From: Novispirillum itersonii
Lineage (GTDB): Bacteria; Pseudomonadota; Alphaproteobacteria; Rhodospirillales; Rhodospirillaceae
NCBI RefSeq assembly: GCF_014205675.1
Contig: NZ_JACIIX010000012.1
Location: 1 to 64,000 of the forward strand
DNA: 64,000 nt
Direction of reading: 5' to 3'
Shown here one piece after another: positions 17,150-26,900 of the stretch. The translations under genes were made by a program, and so were the position numbers. The stretch's first letter is position 1, and the number at the start of each line of letters is the position of its first letter. Below the pieces are notes generated by a model that had not been told where the DNA came from, did not search any database, and worked only from the letters and a program-made list of their open reading frames with translations.

Positions 17150-17760
17150 TCCTCCCCTCCACCGAACAGGCGTTCGTCCGCCACTTTTTCCCCATCCACC
17201 CACAGGCCGCGCAGGGCCGGGGTGCCGTCCGCCGCCACAGCCGCCTCGACCGACAGGCGACCGGCGCGGACCTCCCCTTCCATGGCCTTGGCCGGATCCG
17301 GGGCCAGATAATAGCGTTCCAGCGACGGCAGGGTCACGGTCAGCCGTTCCCCTTCGTCCCGGTCCACCCAGACCGCCAGAGCCACGGTGCCCGCCGCCGG
17401 GGCGGCAGGGGGCTGCGGCAGCAGATCCAACGGGTGGTCCGGCGCATCGGCCGATACCACCAGCCACGCCGGGCCATCATTCATCGGGCCGATCGCCGCC
17501 AGCACCGCCGGGGTGCCGGGCAAAGCGGTCAGATCGGCCTGAAGCACCGCGTAATTCAGGGTCACATAGGCCCCCCGGAACAGATCCCACGGATCCACCG
17601 GCACCGCCTGAAGCCGCACCACCGTACCATGGTGCAGCAGCCATTCCCGCCACAGCGCCTGTGCCGGAATTGCCGCCGTCAGGATCGCCACCACAGCCGC
17701 CAGAGCTTGCCAGCGCCGACGGTCCAGCCAGCCGGAAAAAGCCTGAAGCACACCGGTCAT
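17137..17760 (-). CDS. GDYXXLXD-type membrane-anchored protein
   Basis: A 207-residue protein with one N-terminal membrane span (about 20-38, AAVVAILTAAIPAQALW) and an extracytoplasmic domain. The domain includes VDPWDLFRGAYVTLNYAVLQ, which matches the motif for which the GDYXXLXD/Y family is named (here RGAYVTLNY), and YLAPDPAKAMEG. Members are typically encoded directly after a DUF2157 membrane protein, as here, where the ATG overlaps the upstream stop (ATGA). The biochemical role is not known. Start 17760 is fixed by this overlap; an in-frame extension to 18009 would lie inside the upstream gene. Confidence 0.8.
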   Translation of the reverse strand: MTGVLQAFSGWLDRRRWQALAAVVAILTAAIPAQALWREWLLHHGTVVRLQAVPVDPWDLFRGAYVTLNYAVLQADLTALPGTPAVLAAIGPMNDGPAWLVVSADAPDHPLDLLPQPPAAPAAGTVALAVWVDRDEGERLTVTLPSLERYYLAPDPAKAMEGEVRAGRLSVEAAVAADGTPALRGLWVDGEKVADERLFGGGEEVRR

Positions 17761-19106
17761 GCCCGCTCTCCCGCATCGGTCGCCGTGGTCCGGCTGCGGC
17801 TGCGCCGGGCCAGAATGACCGCCAGCACCGCCAGCCCGCCGCCGACGATCAGGAAGAACAGCGCCCCCAGACCGGTCATGCCGATCCCGGTGAAGGTCAG
17901 GGCGAGAAACGCCAGAACCGCCAGCCCGGTCAGACCCCGCCGCCCCCGCGCCACCCCCAGCCCGAGGAATCCGGCGGTCAGCGCCAGCCCCAGCCCGAGA
18001 ATACCCCACACCGCCAGATCCCCGGCGTCAGCGGCATGGCGCTGCATTTCCCCCGACAGCAGCACCGGCAGCACCGCCACCGCCGTTGCCAGAAGACCGT
18101 CCCCGGACAGCGCCCGGCGGCGCAGGGTCTGAACCACCAGCAACGCCCCGGCGGCCACCGCCAGCACAATCAGCACCGACACCAGCCCGACCGGCGGCGT
18201 CAGCCGCACCCAGTCATTCAGCCATGCCTGTATCAATCCGGCGGGAATACACAGGGCCGCCACCTGCTGGGCTTCCGCCAGCCGGGCCGCCGCCCACCGC
18301 CAGCCCCGGGTCTGCCCGGCCTCCGGCGGCGGAACCGTCAGCAACGCCGCCCACAGCACCCCATGCAGCACCGGCAACAGCATAAAGGCCTCATCCCCGC
18401 CCAGAAACCGCAGGGCCGGGGCATCGCCGATCACCGACACATAAAGCCACAGCCACAGGCCCAGATGCCCCAGCCACAGCTCCAGCGCCCAGCCCCGCTT
18501 CAGGGCCGTCACCAGTGCCACCGCCAGCGCCGGAGCGAACAGGGCATTCCAGCCCATCGCCATGCCGGAGAAACCATCCCCCGCCAGCGGGGCCAGCCCC
18601 CAGCCGGACAGCAGCACCACCGCCAGCGTCAGGGTCAGCCGGGCCGTGCCCGCCACCAGTGCCAGCAGCAGGGTCGCCAGCCCCCACACCGCCATGAAGC
18701 CGGTCAGGTCGCCGCCAAAATGAAACATCTGGCTGACCAGCAGCAGCCCGACACCAAACAGCCCGGCACACAGCACCAGCGCCATCTGGGCGGGCAGGTC
18801 CCGCCCGATCTCCGCCGCCGGAACCGTCCGCCACCGCAGCACCGCCACAGTCCCGCTGCCGCCGACAGTGGCGCAGATCAGCCCCAGCCGCAGCAGGCGG
18901 GGCATCTCTTCCCAGTTGGAGGCCAGAAACGACAGCGCCGCCGCCAGCAGCAGCAGCACCGCCACCACCGCCAGAACAGTCACCGGGCGGGCCAGCCGCC
19001 CGGCGCTGTCAAGATCGGACCGCAGCCGGGGCAGATGCTCCGGGGCGATCAGCCCATCCGCCGACCATTGATCGAGCAGGGCATGAACACGGCTGTGGCG
19101 GAGCAT
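17757..19106 (-). CDS. DUF2157 multi-spanning membrane protein
   Basis: A 449-residue protein with an N-terminal cytoplasmic segment (HALLDQWSADGLIAPEHLPRL) typical of DUF2157, then about 12 hydrophobic spans. FLASNWEEMPRLLRLGLI in the first membrane region is the most family-like stretch. The function is unknown; co-occurrence with GDYXXLXD proteins is characteristic. The ATG at 19106 lies 4 bases after the stop of the VOC gene, so the three genes (VOC, DUF2157, GDYXXLXD) are probably one transcript. Starting earlier would run through the VOC 3' end. Confidence 0.82.
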   Translation of the reverse strand: MLRHSRVHALLDQWSADGLIAPEHLPRLRSDLDSAGRLARPVTVLAVVAVLLLLAAALSFLASNWEEMPRLLRLGLICATVGGSGTVAVLRWRTVPAAEIGRDLPAQMALVLCAGLFGVGLLLVSQMFHFGGDLTGFMAVWGLATLLLALVAGTARLTLTLAVVLLSGWGLAPLAGDGFSGMAMGWNALFAPALAVALVTALKRGWALELWLGHLGLWLWLYVSVIGDAPALRFLGGDEAFMLLPVLHGVLWAALLTVPPPEAGQTRGWRWAAARLAEAQQVAALCIPAGLIQAWLNDWVRLTPPVGLVSVLIVLAVAAGALLVVQTLRRRALSGDGLLATAVAVLPVLLSGEMQRHAADAGDLAVWGILGLGLALTAGFLGLGVARGRRGLTGLAVLAFLALTFTGIGMTGLGALFFLIVGGGLAVLAVILARRSRSRTTATDAGERA

Positions 19107-19110
19107 CGGG

Positions 19111-19542
19111 TTACTCGCCGTCGTCGAAATCGTCGTCGTCGTCATCCATCAGCGCATCGCCGATGGCCGGGGTGATCAGGCCAAGGGCCGCACCGTTGAT
19201 GTCGGCAACAATGGCGATACGGCCAACGCCGGTGACATCCACCGGCGGCCGCAGCAGCTTGCCGCCGTTGCTGGTGGTCATGCCGACGCGGCCATCAACA
19301 TCATCCACCGCCACATAGGCCAGCCAGTGTTCCGGCACGCCATCGTACTCCGGGCCGGTCATTTCAAAAATCCCGCCGGCGGGCAGATCGTCGCCATCCA
19401 TGGCGATCCAGTACCGCCCCCCGGTCGGGCCGGGAAATTCGCTGAACGACCAGCCCAGCGTCTCGCCATAGAAGGCCAGCGCCTTCTCTGCCGAGCGGGT
19501 CATCAGTTCGTTCCAGTAAAATTTGCCGTGCAGGCCGGTCAT
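19111..19542 (-). CDS. VOC (glyoxalase/bleomycin-resistance fold) family protein
   Basis: A 143-residue single-module pair: about residues 5-60 (GKFYWNELMTRSAEKALAFY, then GWSF) and 70-128 (HWLAYVAVDDVDGRV ... VGRIAIVADINGAALGLI). This resembles the CFP32/YdeN-like branch of the VOC superfamily. Members bind a metal or a small molecule, but the substrate cannot be read from the sequence. The C-terminus is an acidic tail of Asp and Glu. It is the first gene of the leftward operon with DUF2157. Confidence 0.82.
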   Translation of the reverse strand: MTGLHGKFYWNELMTRSAEKALAFYGETLGWSFSEFPGPTGGRYWIAMDGDDLPAGGIFEMTGPEYDGVPEHWLAYVAVDDVDGRVGMTTSNGGKLLRPPVDVTGVGRIAIVADINGAALGLITPAIGDALMDDDDDDFDDGE

Positions 19543-19602
19543 CGCTCATCTCCGGGGGAAAATACAGGGATTCCGCACGTTACTCCATTTTCCGGCGGCC
19601 CG

Positions 19603-21012
19603 TCACAGCAGAAACAGCGTCGCCAGCCCCAGCACCGCCAGAAAGCCCAGCATATCCGTCATCATGGTGACGAACACGCTGGAGGCGACCGCCGGGTCAA
19701 CGCCAAACCGTTCCAGTGCCAGCGGCACCCCCATCCCGACCAGTGCGGCAACGATCATGTTCAGCAGCATCGCCGTCGCCACCACCCCGGCCAGCGGCAG
19801 GTCGGAATACCACAGCCACGCCGCCGCCCCGGCCAGCACCGCCAGCACCACGCCGTTCATCAGGCCGACCATCAGTTCCTTGCCGGTCTGCCGCCAGGCA
19901 TTGTCCGCCGACAGATCGCGGGTGGCCAGACCACGCACCGCCGCCGTCAGGGTCTGCGTGCCTGCATTCCCCCCCAGACTGGACACCATCGGCATCAGCA
20001 CCGCCAGCGCCACCAGCTTTTCCAGCGTCGCCTCAAACAGGCCGATCACCGACGATACCAGCATCGCCGTGCCGAGATTGACGGTCAGCCACAGGATGCG
20101 GGTGCGGGCGGTGGCGAAGGCGTCGGCATAGGTCCCGGTCTCCGACAGACCGGCCAGACGCAGCATGTCGTCCTCGGCTTCCTCGTCGATCACGTCCACC
20201 ACGTCGTCGATGGTGATGCGGCCGACCAGCCGCCCGGCCCGGTCGGTGACCGGGGCCGACAGCAGGTCGCGGCGGCGGAACAGCAGGGCGATCTCTTCCT
20301 GATCCATCCCGACATCCACCGGCTCCAGCCCGGTGTCCATCAGGGCCTCCAGCCGGTCCTGCCGCCGCGCCCGCAGCAGGGCCGACAGCCGCACCAGCCC
20401 CAGCGGACGGTGGCGCGGATCGACCACAAACAGTTCGGTGAACTCCTCCGGCAGGCCCGATGCCCCGCGCAACCAGTCAATGGCATCACCGACCGTCCAG
20501 TACGACGGCACCGCCACCAGCTCCCGCTGCATCAGACGCCCGGCGGAGTCATCGGCATAGGACAGGCCCTGCTCAATCACCGTCCGGTCGGTCTCCGGCA
20601 GGCGTTCCAGCACCGCCGCCCGCTCGGTTTCATCCAGATGGTCAACCAGATAGACGGCATCGTCGGAGTCCAGCTCCGCCACCAGCGCCGCGTAATCGGC
20701 ATAACCGAAGGCATCCAGCACCGTCTCGCGGACGTCATCATCCAGTTCCGGCAGGATTTCCGGATTGAAGCCCCCTTTCAGCAGGGACAGCAGCACCGCC
20801 CGGCGGTCCTCATCCAGCCGCTCGATCAGGTCCGCCGCATCGGCGTAATGCAGGCCCTGCACCTGCTCCCGCGCTTCGGTGGCGCGGTCAGGATCATCCA
20901 GCGCCGCGCGGATGTCCTGCACGAACTCCGGGGCGAGATCGAAGGTGGTGTCCTCATGGCTGGAGGCGGGGCGGCCGGGCCGGGCCTGCTGCGGGCGGTT
21001 GGTGGTGTGCAT
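19603..21012 (-). CDS. mgtE: Magnesium transporter MgtE
   Basis: A 469-residue protein with the full MgtE plan: an N-terminal superhelical domain (about 25-150, HYADAADLIERLDEDRRAVL), paired CBS domains (about 155-280) and five membrane spans in the last 170 residues, including MPMVSSLGGNAGTQTLTAAVRG, the conserved pore and TM2 region. It mediates Mg2+ entry, gated by Mg2+ binding to the cytoplasmic domains. I chose ATG 21012 because GGGAGGT lies 6 bases upstream; the GTG at 21030 would place the start in the adjacent repeat. The gene is monocistronic. Confidence 0.93.
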   Translation of the reverse strand: MHTTNRPQQARPGRPASSHEDTTFDLAPEFVQDIRAALDDPDRATEAREQVQGLHYADAADLIERLDEDRRAVLLSLLKGGFNPEILPELDDDVRETVLDAFGYADYAALVAELDSDDAVYLVDHLDETERAAVLERLPETDRTVIEQGLSYADDSAGRLMQRELVAVPSYWTVGDAIDWLRGASGLPEEFTELFVVDPRHRPLGLVRLSALLRARRQDRLEALMDTGLEPVDVGMDQEEIALLFRRRDLLSAPVTDRAGRLVGRITIDDVVDVIDEEAEDDMLRLAGLSETGTYADAFATARTRILWLTVNLGTAMLVSSVIGLFEATLEKLVALAVLMPMVSSLGGNAGTQTLTAAVRGLATRDLSADNAWRQTGKELMVGLMNGVVLAVLAGAAAWLWYSDLPLAGVVATAMLLNMIVAALVGMGVPLALERFGVDPAVASSVFVTMMTDMLGFLAVLGLATLFLL

Positions 21013-21035
21013 CGTCGGCACCTCCCTCACGCTGG

Positions 21036-21142
21036 GGCGTTTTCAGTACACGGGGATTGCGGTTTTGCCGCTGAAAACGCTCTGACATCTTAAAAACAAG
21101 GCATTTTCCGATTAACCGGACTCCCCTTAATCGAAAAATGCC
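21036..21142. repeat. Double-hairpin dispersed repeat, copy A
   Basis: Two successive imperfect hairpins: GCGTTTTCAG ... CTGAAAACGC (about 21037-21081), then GGCATTTTCCGATTAA ... TTAATCGAAAAATGCC (about 21100-21142). Related copies are at 41016 and, shortened, at 31071. It begins 24 bases upstream of the mgtE start and so sits in its leader or promoter. Confidence 0.85.
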
Positions 21143-21337
21143 CCGGGCCAACCCGCTGCGGGCGGCCAATGCTGCTACTGAAAGTCAGGGACACCGCTTT
21201 TGCCAGTGAAAGATCCGATACATCCCGGATCCCGCAGAGAAAAACAGCCCCCTCCTTTAGGGATGCTGAACAGGGCGCATGCCTGCATGGACAGCCCCGT
21301 TCCGCCGGGGGCTGAAAACAGGAAACCCATAAAGGCA

Positions 21338-21366
21338 AAAACCCTGAAGCCGGAGCTTCAGGGTTT
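21338..21366 (-). terminator. Terminator of tRNA-Leu
   Basis: AAACCCTGAAGC and GCTTCAGGGTTT flank a CGGA loop, with T runs in both directions. It lies about 30 bases beyond the 3' end of the leftward tRNA gene. Confidence 0.85.
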
Positions 21367-21392
21367 TCAGCAGGATTTTCATCCTGAAAACT

Positions 21393-21479
21393 TGGTGCGG
21401 TCGAGAAGACTCGAACTTCCACGGCCTTTCGGCCACAACGACCTCAACGTTGCGCGTCTACCAATTCCGCCACGACCGC
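21393..21479 (-). tRNA. tRNA-Leu (anticodon GAG)
   Basis: Read on the minus strand, GCGGTCG starts the acceptor stem and pairs with CGACCGC; the discriminator is A and CCA is encoded. The anticodon arm is CAACG-TTGAGGT-CGTTG, giving anticodon GAG. A long variable arm (GGCCGAAAGGCC) marks it as a class II tRNA, as expected for leucine. The T arm contains GTTCGAGTC. Length 87 including CCA. Confidence 0.95.
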
Positions 21480-21610
21480 ACAGTCACTTCCCTTGGCGCT
21501 TCCGGCTTCCTAAGTTCTGGGCCTTACAGATCAGAACCTTAAGTCCGCCCTTGCGTTTGCGGGAGCAGTGAAATAGCACTTTGCCTGAGACCGATCAAGA
21601 GGTGTTTTTG

Positions 21611-22354
21611 ATGGCTGATGAAAATTTCTCTCCCGCCGATCCCACCACCCCGCCCCTGTCGTGGCCGGACCCGGAGTGGCGGATCGCTGACGGCTATACC
21701 CGCTACCCCGAGGCCCTCGCCACCATGGAAGACCGGGTCACCGCCCTGACCAAGGGGGATCCGCAGGACCGGGAACTGGTGTGGCTGGTCGAACATCCGC
21801 CGCTGTACACCGCCGGAACCAGCGCCCGGCAGGAAGACCTGCTGGGCGGCAACAGCTTCCCGGTTTACGATGCCGGGCGCGGCGGCCAGTACACCTATCA
21901 CGGCCCCGGCCAGCGGGTCGGCTACCTGATGCTGGACCTGAAGCGCCGCAGCCCGGATGTGCGCTGTTACGTCCACGCCATTGAGGAATGGCTGATCCGC
22001 ACGCTGGACTGCTTCAACGTGCGGGGCGAGCGGCGGGAAGACCGGGTCGGCATCTGGGTGGCCCGGGGCGGCGGACGGGAAGACAAGATCGGCGCCATCG
22101 GCGTGCGGGTGCGGCGCTGGGTCACCTTCCACGGTTTCGCCCTGAATGTGGAGCCTGACCTGTCGCATTTTGGCGGCATTGTCCCCTGCGGCATCCGCGA
22201 ACACGGCGTCACCAGCCTGTGGGATCTGGGCATCCACGTCACCATGGAAGAGGTGGATAGTGCCCTGCGCCGCACCTTTGATGAGGTGTTTGGCCGCGAC
22301 GCCTCAGGGCCGATGCGTCTCGGCGGTGGCGGCGGTGCCTGCCAGGGGATGTAA
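21611..22354 (+). CDS. lipB: Octanoyl-[acyl carrier protein]:protein N-octanoyltransferase LipB
   Basis: A 247-residue LipB with the family motifs in order: [67 protein letters not shown] and GIVPCGI. The catalytic pair is Lys159 and Cys193. It transfers octanoate from ACP to lipoyl domains, the first step of lipoate assembly. ATG 21611 has AGAGGTG 8 bases upstream, and the TTG-started longer frame is not needed. Its last 50 bases overlap the 3' end of the convergent histidine kinase gene. No lipA is in the window. Confidence 0.95.
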   Translation: MADENFSPADPTTPPLSWPDPEWRIADGYTRYPEALATMEDRVTALTKGDPQDRELVWLVEHPPLYTAGTSARQEDLLGGNSFPVYDAGRGGQYTYHGPGQRVGYLMLDLKRRSPDVRCYVHAIEEWLIRTLDCFNVRGERREDRVGIWVARGGGREDKIGAIGVRVRRWVTFHGFALNVEPDLSHFGGIVPCGIREHGVTSLWDLGIHVTMEEVDSALRRTFDEVFGRDASGPMRLGGGGGACQGM

Positions 22355-25300
22355 CGGCGCCCGGAACGGGGTGGCCGGATCTGTCAGCACCGCGGCCACC
22401 GTTTCCAGCAGCGCCGGAATATCCACCGGCTTGGTCAGATAGGCGGCAAAACCGGATTCCCGCGCCCGCTCCACCGCCGAGGCCAGCGCATTGGCGCTGA
22501 GGCAGATCACCGGAATCGCCCGCGTCATCGGGTCCGCCCGCAGCTGACGCTGGGCGGCAAACCCGTCAATCCCCGGCAGGTTCAGGTCCATCAGCACCAG
22601 ATCCGGCGGCAGTTCCCGGATATGGGCCAGACCGATTTCCGCTGTCGGGGCCATCTCCAGCCGCACCTGCGGCTGGCTGCGGAACACTTCCTCCATCAGG
22701 ATGCGGTTGCCGGAATTATCCTCGATATACAGGATCCGGCAGGGGGGAATGCCACCCACCCCGGGGACAGTCTCCGGCTCTTCCGCCCCGGCAGGCGGCG
22801 GCAGACCCCGGGGCACCCCGGGCGGCGGCAGAGTGGGATCAAAGCAGGAAATCTCGCCGGACAGCGGCAGTTCAAACCAGAAGGTGCTGCCCTGCCCTTC
22901 CGTGCTGGAATAACCGATCTTCCCGCCCATCCGCTCCACCAGCGCTTTGGTAATGGTCAGGCCGATCCCGGTGCCTTCAATCGGCGTCTGCTCCTGCCCC
23001 AGCCGGTTGAACGGCTCGAACAGGTGGACCTGCTTGTCAGCCGGAATCCCGATGCCGGTATCGGCGATGGTAAAGCGCATCCGCCCCGCATCATTACAGT
23101 CCAGCAGCAGGGTGACGGAACCACCCTCGGTATTGTACTTGACCGCGTTGGACAGCAGGTTGAGCAGCACCTGACGCGCCCGCGTCACATCCGCCAGCAG
23201 CATGGCGGTATGATTGGCCCCGGGGGTGTAGAGAATGCGGACATTCCGCCCCTTGGCCAGCACCCGCGCCACACCAAGGCAGTGGTCCACCAGATCGGCA
23301 ACGCTGATCCGCTCCACCGACAGGCCCAGACCGCCGCTTTCAATTTTGGCCAGATCCAGCACTTCGTTGATCAGGGTCAGCAGCAGTTCGCCGGACTGGG
23401 CGATGTGATCGACATATTCCTTCTGGCGCGGGGTCAGGGCGGCATTGCGCCCGGTGCGCAGCAGCTGGGCAAAGCCAAGGATCGCATTCAGCGGGGTGCG
23501 CAGTTCGTGACTCATGCTCGACAGGAAGTCGGATTTGGCGCTGTTGGCGCGGTCCGCCTCGTCCTTGGCATGGCGCAGGGCTTTCTCATAGGCCAGCGTC
23601 GCCGAGATATCACGGCAGAACGCGAACGATCCCAGCAGCTTGCCATCAGTATCAAACAGGCTGGAAGCGGCAACATCGGTGGTCACCACCGATCCGTCAC
23701 GGTGCAGGAAATCCAGCCGGTAGGTGCGGTGGGCACTGGTGCCCCGGCTGTCCAGCTGCGCCCGGATGAAGGCCTGCGAGGACGGGGCAATAATATCGGT
23801 CAGCCGGGTGCCGAGCAGATCCTTTTCCGTCCATCCCAGCAGCGCCGTCACCGCCGCGTTGACCTCGATGATGATCTCGGTGGCATCAACCTGAAAATAG
23901 GCCTCCCCGGTGGTGGTGATGATACCGCGCAGGCGGCCCAGCATCGCCTCCCGCTCCCGCCGGGCCTCCATTTCCGCCGTGATGTCCAGCAGCATGGTAC
24001 AGATCGCCGGTTCCCCGTCCCAGTCGAGGGTGAAGGAGACGTTTTTGCACCAGAAATCTTCGCCGGTATCCTGCCGGATGCAGTGCAGCGGATAATGGCG
24101 TGGCCCTTCTTCCCCCCGCAGGCGGCGTTCATGCAGGTCACGCACCCAGTCGCGCATTTCCGGGGCCAGAATCTCGGCGGTGGAGGTCAGGGCGGAAAAC
24201 TCCGCCCGCGATTTCAGACCGAACATGTCCAGCATGGTCTGATTGGCAAACAGCGGATGAAAATGCCGGTGCACGTAAATACCGATCGGCGCGTTTTCGG
24301 TCAGCACCCGGAAGCGGCGGCGGATCCGCTCCAGCAGGTCCTGCTCCAGCCGCGACGAGGTCACATCGCGGATCAGCCCGATAAAGCCATCGGGCACCCC
24401 TTCCCCGGCAAAGGGCAAAACCTTCAGGGTGATTTCAAGGTCACTGCCATCGCGGTGCCGGGCCTCCAGCGGGCGGGAGGCGGAAATGATCCGTGGCTCA
24501 TACAGCCGCGAGCGGTCGAGGAAGGCGTCATGCGGGGCCTGCTGCTCCGGCTTCAGCAGAATGTTCAGGTGCTGGCCGGAGAGTTCCGCCGGGTCATAGC
24601 CGAAAATCGCCGCCGCCGCCGGATTGACCCCGACAATCCGGCCGTCACGGCTGATCACCAGAACCCCGTCCTGCTGGGCATCCACCACCGCCTGCGTCAC
24701 CGCCGGATCCAGAACCGGACCACCCTGCTTCCGCCCCCGGCGGGCCGCCCGGCCGAGCCACAGGCTGACCCCGATCAGGGCAATGACTGACGCGGCAACA
24801 CCGGCATCCAGCAGGGTCGGCAGGCCCTTGACCTCCAGCGCCGGACCGGGGGATAGCACGGCCATCGGCACCCCGGCCGGGGTGGACAGCACCACATCAT
24901 AGGGATTGACCACCCCCGACGGCGGCGCAACATCAAGTGTCTGCACCCCCAGCGCAGCGCGGCTGCGTTCCAGCCACGCCGCATCCAGAGACTGGGTCAG
25001 GACCACGGCATACGGGCGGGAGGACGGGGCACCCGGCTGACGAAACACTTCTGCCGCCGCCGCCATCTCCAGCGCCCGGCTGTCTCCCAGAAAGGCGGTG
25101 GCGGAGGCCGGCATTCCGGCCCGCCGTCCCCGTTGCCCCGGAGAAGGGCTGCCCCCGGCGGCCTCCGACCGGCGCAGATGATCTGCCAGAGCCTGAACCT
25201 GCAAAACCAGCCGGGCATCCTCCACCGGCGGCGTCACCGGGGTCTGATCGCGGATTTCCCGCACCATCCCGGCCTCGCTGACCACGAAAATCCGGCTGAC

Positions 25301-25633
25301 CCCGGCCCGGACCAACAGCGGCAGTGACGGGACCGGAACCCGCTCCGCCAGCAGTTCGCCGGGTTCGGCGACATCCGGGTGCAGCGAACTGCGCGGATCA
25401 AGAACCAGATCCGCCGCCAGATCGGCCAGCTGGTGGCGCTGCTGCTCCATCTGCGCCACCAGCCGGTCGTGAATGAACAGCCGCAGGCGGTTATCCAGAT
25501 CCCCGGCGGACTGACGGATCAGCAGCAGGGCCGACATCACCCCGGCAGCGGTGACAAACAGCAATACCCACCAGACCGGACGCCCGACCCGGTGAATAAG
25601 GCGTTCCGCCAGAAGGTTCAGACGCTGCGGCAA
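22304..25633 (-). CDS. Hybrid sensor histidine kinase with PAS domains and receiver
   Basis: An 1109-residue membrane sensor: TM1 at about 19-38, an extracytoplasmic region (about 40-270), TM2 at about 278-297, then three PAS modules (about 310-440, 445-560, 570-685). The first, with [20 protein letters not shown], is clearest. HisKA follows with [14 protein letters not shown] (His709), then HATPase_c with the GTGIGLTIT box, and a C-terminal receiver with Asp1016 in [10 protein letters not shown]. The signal is unknown, and no response regulator is adjacent. The first in-frame start after an upstream stop is TTG 25633, which retains TM1; no ATG candidate keeps it. Confidence 0.88.
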   Translation of the reverse strand: MPQRLNLLAERLIHRVGRPVWWVLLFVTAAGVMSALLLIRQSAGDLDNRLRLFIHDRLVAQMEQQRHQLADLAADLVLDPRSSLHPDVAEPGELLAERVPVPSLPLLVRAGVSRIFVVSEAGMVREIRDQTPVTPPVEDARLVLQVQALADHLRRSEAAGGSPSPGQRGRRAGMPASATAFLGDSRALEMAAAAEVFRQPGAPSSRPYAVVLTQSLDAAWLERSRAALGVQTLDVAPPSGVVNPYDVVLSTPAGVPMAVLSPGPALEVKGLPTLLDAGVAASVIALIGVSLWLGRAARRGRKQGGPVLDPAVTQAVVDAQQDGVLVISRDGRIVGVNPAAAAIFGYDPAELSGQHLNILLKPEQQAPHDAFLDRSRLYEPRIISASRPLEARHRDGSDLEITLKVLPFAGEGVPDGFIGLIRDVTSSRLEQDLLERIRRRFRVLTENAPIGIYVHRHFHPLFANQTMLDMFGLKSRAEFSALTSTAEILAPEMRDWVRDLHERRLRGEEGPRHYPLHCIRQDTGEDFWCKNVSFTLDWDGEPAICTMLLDITAEMEARREREAMLGRLRGIITTTGEAYFQVDATEIIIEVNAAVTALLGWTEKDLLGTRLTDIIAPSSQAFIRAQLDSRGTSAHRTYRLDFLHRDGSVVTTDVAASSLFDTDGKLLGSFAFCRDISATLAYEKALRHAKDEADRANSAKSDFLSSMSHELRTPLNAILGFAQLLRTGRNAALTPRQKEYVDHIAQSGELLLTLINEVLDLAKIESGGLGLSVERISVADLVDHCLGVARVLAKGRNVRILYTPGANHTAMLLADVTRARQVLLNLLSNAVKYNTEGGSVTLLLDCNDAGRMRFTIADTGIGIPADKQVHLFEPFNRLGQEQTPIEGTGIGLTITKALVERMGGKIGYSSTEGQGSTFWFELPLSGEISCFDPTLPPPGVPRGLPPPAGAEEPETVPGVGGIPPCRILYIEDNSGNRILMEEVFRSQPQVRLEMAPTAEIGLAHIRELPPDLVLMDLNLPGIDGFAAQRQLRADPMTRAIPVICLSANALASAVERARESGFAAYLTKPVDIPALLETVAAVLTDPATPFRAPLHPLAGTAATAETHRP

Positions 25634-25887
25634 AGAAGGGGGTTCCGTCCCGGGAGATTGGAATTATCACACTATTTACCGTACTATACCTGAGGAGGCA
25701 CCAGAGCCATAAGGACCATTTTCATAATGAAACAGGCATATGCGCCTGCGGGCACCCCCTTTCCCCCCGATGGTGCATTTTTGCTTCCCGGTCAGGCTGG
25801 AATGGTCTATAGATCCCCGACACTTCTGCATCGTTTCCGGCCCCGGGTCACAACCCCCCATGGCAACACCACCGGAAACCGCGCCGG
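25634..25887. other. Intergenic region between the kinase and tRNA-Ile2
   Basis: A stretch of 254 bases with no gene, presumably holding the leftward promoter of the kinase and the rightward promoter of the tRNA. No repeat or hairpin stands out. Confidence 0.45.
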
Positions 25888-25963
25888 GGGCCCATAGCTC
25901 AATGGTTAGAGCCGACCGCTCATAACGGTCTGGTTGGGGGTTCGAGTCCCTCTGGGCCTACCA
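25888..25963 (+). tRNA. tRNA with CAT anticodon, probably tRNA-Ile2 (lysidine type)
   Basis: A 76-base cloverleaf including CCA: acceptor GGGCCCA / TGGGCCT (with G1-T72 wobble), D arm AGCTCAATGGTTAGAGC, anticodon arm ACCGC-TCATAAC-GGT and T arm with GGTTCGAGTCC. CAT can mean Met or Ile2. The acceptor has C4-G69 and C5-G68, reported determinants for the lysidine synthetase TilS on tRNA-Ile2, where elongator Met usually differs at position 4. I therefore favour Ile2; it is certainly not the initiator, which lacks this D arm and stem. Confidence 0.85.
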
Positions 25964-26110
25964 CTTTTCTTTCCCCAGTCTCCTGATATTGCTGAACTGT
26001 GTCCCGGAAAGCGGCAAACTTGTCAGCCGACATCCGAACGGGCCAGATCACAACATATCCCGGGCCGCCAGAATGGCGCCTGCCCGATGATGACTTCAGG
26101 AGAAGAAAGA

Positions 26111-26449
26111 ATGCGCTTTCAGTCTGGACTGTTTGCCGCCGCCCTTCTGGCTGCCGCTGCCGCAGCCCCGTCTGCCCATGCCGGCAGCTGGAAGTTTGAG
26201 CTGACCAACAAGACCAAAGAGGCCATCACCGAATTCCGCACCAAGGAAGACGGCCAGTGGAGCAACAACTGGCTGAGCGAAGCGGTCAAAGCCGGTGATG
26301 TGTTCGAGATGGATTTTGGCACCGCCGAAGGGGACTGCGTGGTCCGCACTCAGGTGATCTTCGCAGACAAGAGCTATTTCGACTACGACGTCGATTACTG
26401 CAAGGTCAATAAGCTGGACGTTTACAACAACGAAATCAAGCTGCGCTGA
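26111..26449 (+). CDS. Small secreted protein of unknown function
   Basis: A 112-residue protein with a clear signal peptide (MRFQ then a run of Ala/Leu, likely cleavage after AHA at residue 24). The mature part (about 88 residues) is rich in Asp, Glu and aromatic residues and contains just two cysteines (GDCVVRT and DYCKV), which could form a disulfide. It begins with SWKFELTNKTKEAITEF, suggesting a beta-rich fold. Start ATG 26111 follows AGGAGAAG. It is monocistronic with its own terminator. I do not recognise the family well enough to name it. Confidence 0.8.
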   Translation: MRFQSGLFAAALLAAAAAAPSAHAGSWKFELTNKTKEAITEFRTKEDGQWSNNWLSEAVKAGDVFEMDFGTAEGDCVVRTQVIFADKSYFDYDVDYCKVNKLDVYNNEIKLR

Positions 26450-26504
26450 TCCTTAAGGCCACACGGCCCCCGGCCTGTCCGGGGGCAGTCCTCCCGTCTG
26501 CAAG

Positions 26505-26537
26505 AAACCGCTCCACCCGGTGGGGCGGTTTTTTTCA
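26505..26537 (+). terminator. Terminator of the small secreted protein gene
   Basis: AAACCGCTCCA and TGGGGCGGTTT form a long stem over CCCGG, followed by a run of T ending at about 26535. Confidence 0.85.
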
Positions 26538-26598
26538 TCTTTTTATTATACTGTATATTGGATACAATTATTCATCCCTTCCCGGTCCGAGGAAACCG

Positions 26599-26790
26599 AT
26601 GAGCAAGACCGCGCCGTCCGCCACCGTTCCCCGCCTGCATCCCTCCTGGCACTGGACCCGCCGCAGCCTGCCTCTACAACCGGGGTCTCCACCTGCTGAC
26701 CGGCGGACCGAACCCGCCATTGCCATGAGCCTGATCCGCCGCCAGCCGGACGGCAGCCTGTGCTGGATTGATCTTCCGGCCCCGGCCTGA
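26599..26790 (+). CDS. Possible small protein (63 aa), unknown
   Basis: A short frame preceded by GAGGAAACCG (a good ribosome-binding site) and an A+T-rich promoter-like stretch at about 26535-26575 containing TATACT and TACAAT. The protein is basic and Pro-rich in the first half and ends SLIRRQPDGSLCWIDLPAPA, with no membrane or signal features. The context favours a real gene, but the composition is not convincing. Confidence 0.45.
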   Translation: MSKTAPSATVPRLHPSWHWTRRSLPLQPGSPPADRRTEPAIAMSLIRRQPDGSLCWIDLPAPA

Positions 26791-26900
26791 GTTACCCTAC
26801 GGTAACCTGATTCTTAAAAGTTGCGGATCTCCGCCTGTTGCAAAACACATCCGCGTGCCTTTGATCGGTGGAACAAATTTCTCCGTTCAGGAAGACCGCT

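Noticed and set aside
17661-19175. Gln/Arg/Pro-rich open frame opposite the DUF2157 gene
   Set aside because: Shadow of a real minus-strand membrane protein gene; composition is unnatural and no ribosome-binding site is present.
21013-21130. Magnesium riboswitch ahead of mgtE
   Set aside because: The structure there is explained by the dispersed double-hairpin repeat, found also far from Mg genes; no known M-box features seen.
25888-25963. Initiator tRNA-fMet
   Set aside because: The CAT anticodon is present, but the anticodon stem lacks the three consecutive G-C pairs and position 1 is paired as G-T rather than the initiator mismatch.
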